From DATASD01 sp035276765 (GTDB lineage: Bacteria > Patescibacteriota > Saccharimonadia > Saccharimonadales > UBA4665): DNA of 64,000 nucleotides. The stretch's first letter is position 1, and the number at the start of each line of letters is the position of its first letter. The translations under genes and the position numbers were made by a program. Below the pieces are notes generated by a model, which was not told where the DNA came from, did not search any database, and saw only the letters and a program-made list of their open reading frames with translations. Positions 62,936 through 64,000 of this stretch are shown here, one piece after another. The stretch is taken from positions 620,001 through 684,000 of the forward strand of contig DATELH010000002.1 of NCBI GenBank assembly GCA_035276765.1. Reading direction: 5' to 3'.

Positions 62936-64000
62936 CTATTCGACGATCCAATAGTTGAAGCTATAAGTAGTGCTGTTTGCGCCGGCAGCACTCGTGGCAA
63001 AGCTCACCGTAAAGGTGGTGGCGTTCGAAGAAGCGACGTATACTTGGCGAGCCACGGAGGCAGCGTCGGTTTTGCCAACCACCACGATCGATTTAGGCGC
63101 CGCACCATATGCCTTGTTGAAGGTGATAACGGTATCGCAGGTCGAAGACGTGCCGCCGGTACCAGTAGTGATTGTAAACGAGCCAGCGACGTCGGTCGAG
63201 GCTGCGGTTACTGCCGCTGTCGGCGTAGTACCACAGTTGGCCGGCGTACCAATTGTTGGCGCTGTGGTTTGCGTGGAACCAAAGTGCGCGTTGTTGAGCA
63301 CCAATTTGGCGAAGGTTGAAGTAGTGCCCACAATCGTAATAGTCATGCCACTCGTATCGGCGGTAAAGAATGGTGTTGCAGTGCTGTTTTGCAATTGGAA
63401 AGCGGTGGCGGAATCAATGAGCGGCCGCACAATAACGCTTCCAGGTTGGCCAGCGCCGTTCGGACGGCCACCCTGGATAATCACATTACCGCCGTTATTT
63501 ACAGCGTCGGTTCCGCCATTGCCACCGTGCAGGGTCAAGTCACCGCCAACCCCAGCCGAAGCCGTCGCAATGCCCCACGAAGCCGAGCTCGCCGAAGTAA
63601 CGGTGAGCGAACCCGCACTCGTAGCAATAGTCGAGGCCGCGCTGCCTGTCACGTTAATAACGCCGCCGTTTGCCGTAATATCGCCAGCACCACTGTTCAA
63701 GGTAATGCCGCTGCCGCCGTTAATAGTGGTAGCGCCGATCTGATTGATATTGCCGATCGTCACGATTTTGGCGTTCGCGCTCCCGATACTGATAAGTGAT
63801 GCCGCCGATGACGAGCTCAAGTCGGTGACTGTCATGTCGTCGTAGTAGTGCACTTCGCCAACGGCTCCAATACTCTGCGATTCCCAGTAAGCCGAGACGG
63901 CGCCTCCAGGAGCGGTGCCCAGGCCGGTCATTTCTGTCCAGCCGGTGGTGCTGTCGGTAACTGGACTGAGCGTTACCGAACTGCTCGTACCGTTCCAGAT
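62936..64000 (-). CDS. Large Thr/Ser/Gly-rich surface protein, C-terminal part
   Basis: The frame is open to the right edge, so only the last ~354 residues are seen. It is rich in Thr, Ser, Gly, Ala and Asn, with repeated beta-strand-like units (GITLNSGAGDITANGG, GDLTLHGGNGG, NVIIQGGRPNG). The C-terminus ends with a domain (KLVLNNAHFGSTQTTAPTIG ... TTYSFNYWIVE) resembling phage tail-fibre-type ends. It should be a long, secreted, non-membrane-anchored adhesin. It lies upstream of the LysM gene in the pilus locus. Start, signal peptide and full size are beyond the window. Confidence 0.65.
   Translation of the reverse strand: MWNGTSSSVTLSPVTDSTTGWTEMTGLGTAPGGAVSAYWESQSIGAVGEVHYYDDMTVTDLSSSSAASLISIGSANAKIVTIGNINQIGATTINGGSGITLNSGAGDITANGGVINVTGSAASTIATSAGSLTVTSASSASWGIATASAGVGGDLTLHGGNGGTDAVNNGGNVIIQGGRPNGAGQPGSVIVRPLIDSATAFQLQNSTATPFFTADTSGMTITIVGTTSTFAKLVLNNAHFGSTQTTAPTIGTPANCGTTPTAAVTAASTDVAGSFTITTGTGGTSSTCDTVITFNKAYGAAPKSIVVVGKTDAASVARQVYVASSNATTFTVSFATSAAGANSTTYSFNYWIVE

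Overview
The window looks like a chromosomal segment of a Candidate Phyla Radiation (Patescibacteria) bacterium, most likely Saccharibacteria (TM7). The case rests on gene content read by eye, not on a database search: short housekeeping genes packed in overlapping runs, a monoderm type IV pilus locus without a secretin gene, a VirD4/TraD-like ATPase standing alone, very few metabolic genes, and TGA used as an ordinary stop. There is no prophage, insertion sequence or CRISPR array.

Layout. 1-10 kb: translation and replication housekeeping (a P-loop kinase cut by the window edge, yqeY, rpsU, a winged-helix regulator, priA, def-fmt, infB, rpsA), then a ROK kinase, an HExxH/zinc-ribbon protein, a KGG-repeat stress protein and a FliA/WhiG-like sigma factor. 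10.97-16.9 kb: one complete rRNA operon on the minus strand (16S - tRNA-Ile - tRNA-Ala - 23S - 5S), with a near-consensus promoter. 16.9-25.3 kb: gyrB-gyrA, the VirD4-like ATPase with a small partner, and a membrane protein. 25.3-25.9 kb: a 550-base gene-free stretch with two structured RNAs, one of them a candidate attenuator before comM. 25.9-37.5 kb: comM, infC-rpmI-rplT, RNase P RNA, an ASCH-RNase HI fusion, a membrane-anchored FAD oxidoreductase, tRNA-Pro, another structured RNA, a site-2 protease, rpmB, an MBL-fold protein, a regulator, miaA, an alkyltransferase-like protein and thrS behind a T-box leader. 37.5-45.2 kb: tRNAs (Val, Gly, Thr, Asp, Arg), a 37-codon small ORF, nrdR, a GT2 glycosyltransferase, a HAD hydrolase, a PPIase, a bPH2 protein, ndk and a Xer-type recombinase. 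45.2-64 kb: a long minus-strand type IV pilus and surface-protein locus: a PilX-like protein, three minor prepilins, prepilin peptidase, a secreted beta-helix protein, a pilin, PilC, PilT, PilB, PilO, PilN, PilM, a secreted 667-residue protein, a TPR protein, a LysM protein and the C-terminal part of a large Thr/Ser/Gly-rich surface protein.

How it works together. The left two thirds is core information processing. The right third would build, extend (PilB), retract (PilT) and decorate a pilus, with secreted proteins that probably serve attachment; pili of this kind are known in Saccharibacteria, which live attached to host bacteria. Regulation is visible in the DNA. Promoters are close to TTGACA-N17-TATAAT. 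Many transcripts appear to begin almost at the start codon (leaderless), while others have a clear Shine-Dalgarno site. thrS has a T-box whose UGGA matches the discriminator base of the window's own tRNA-Thr. The most interesting unexplained elements are three compact structured RNAs near 25.3-25.5, 25.7-25.86 and 31.8-31.9 kb.
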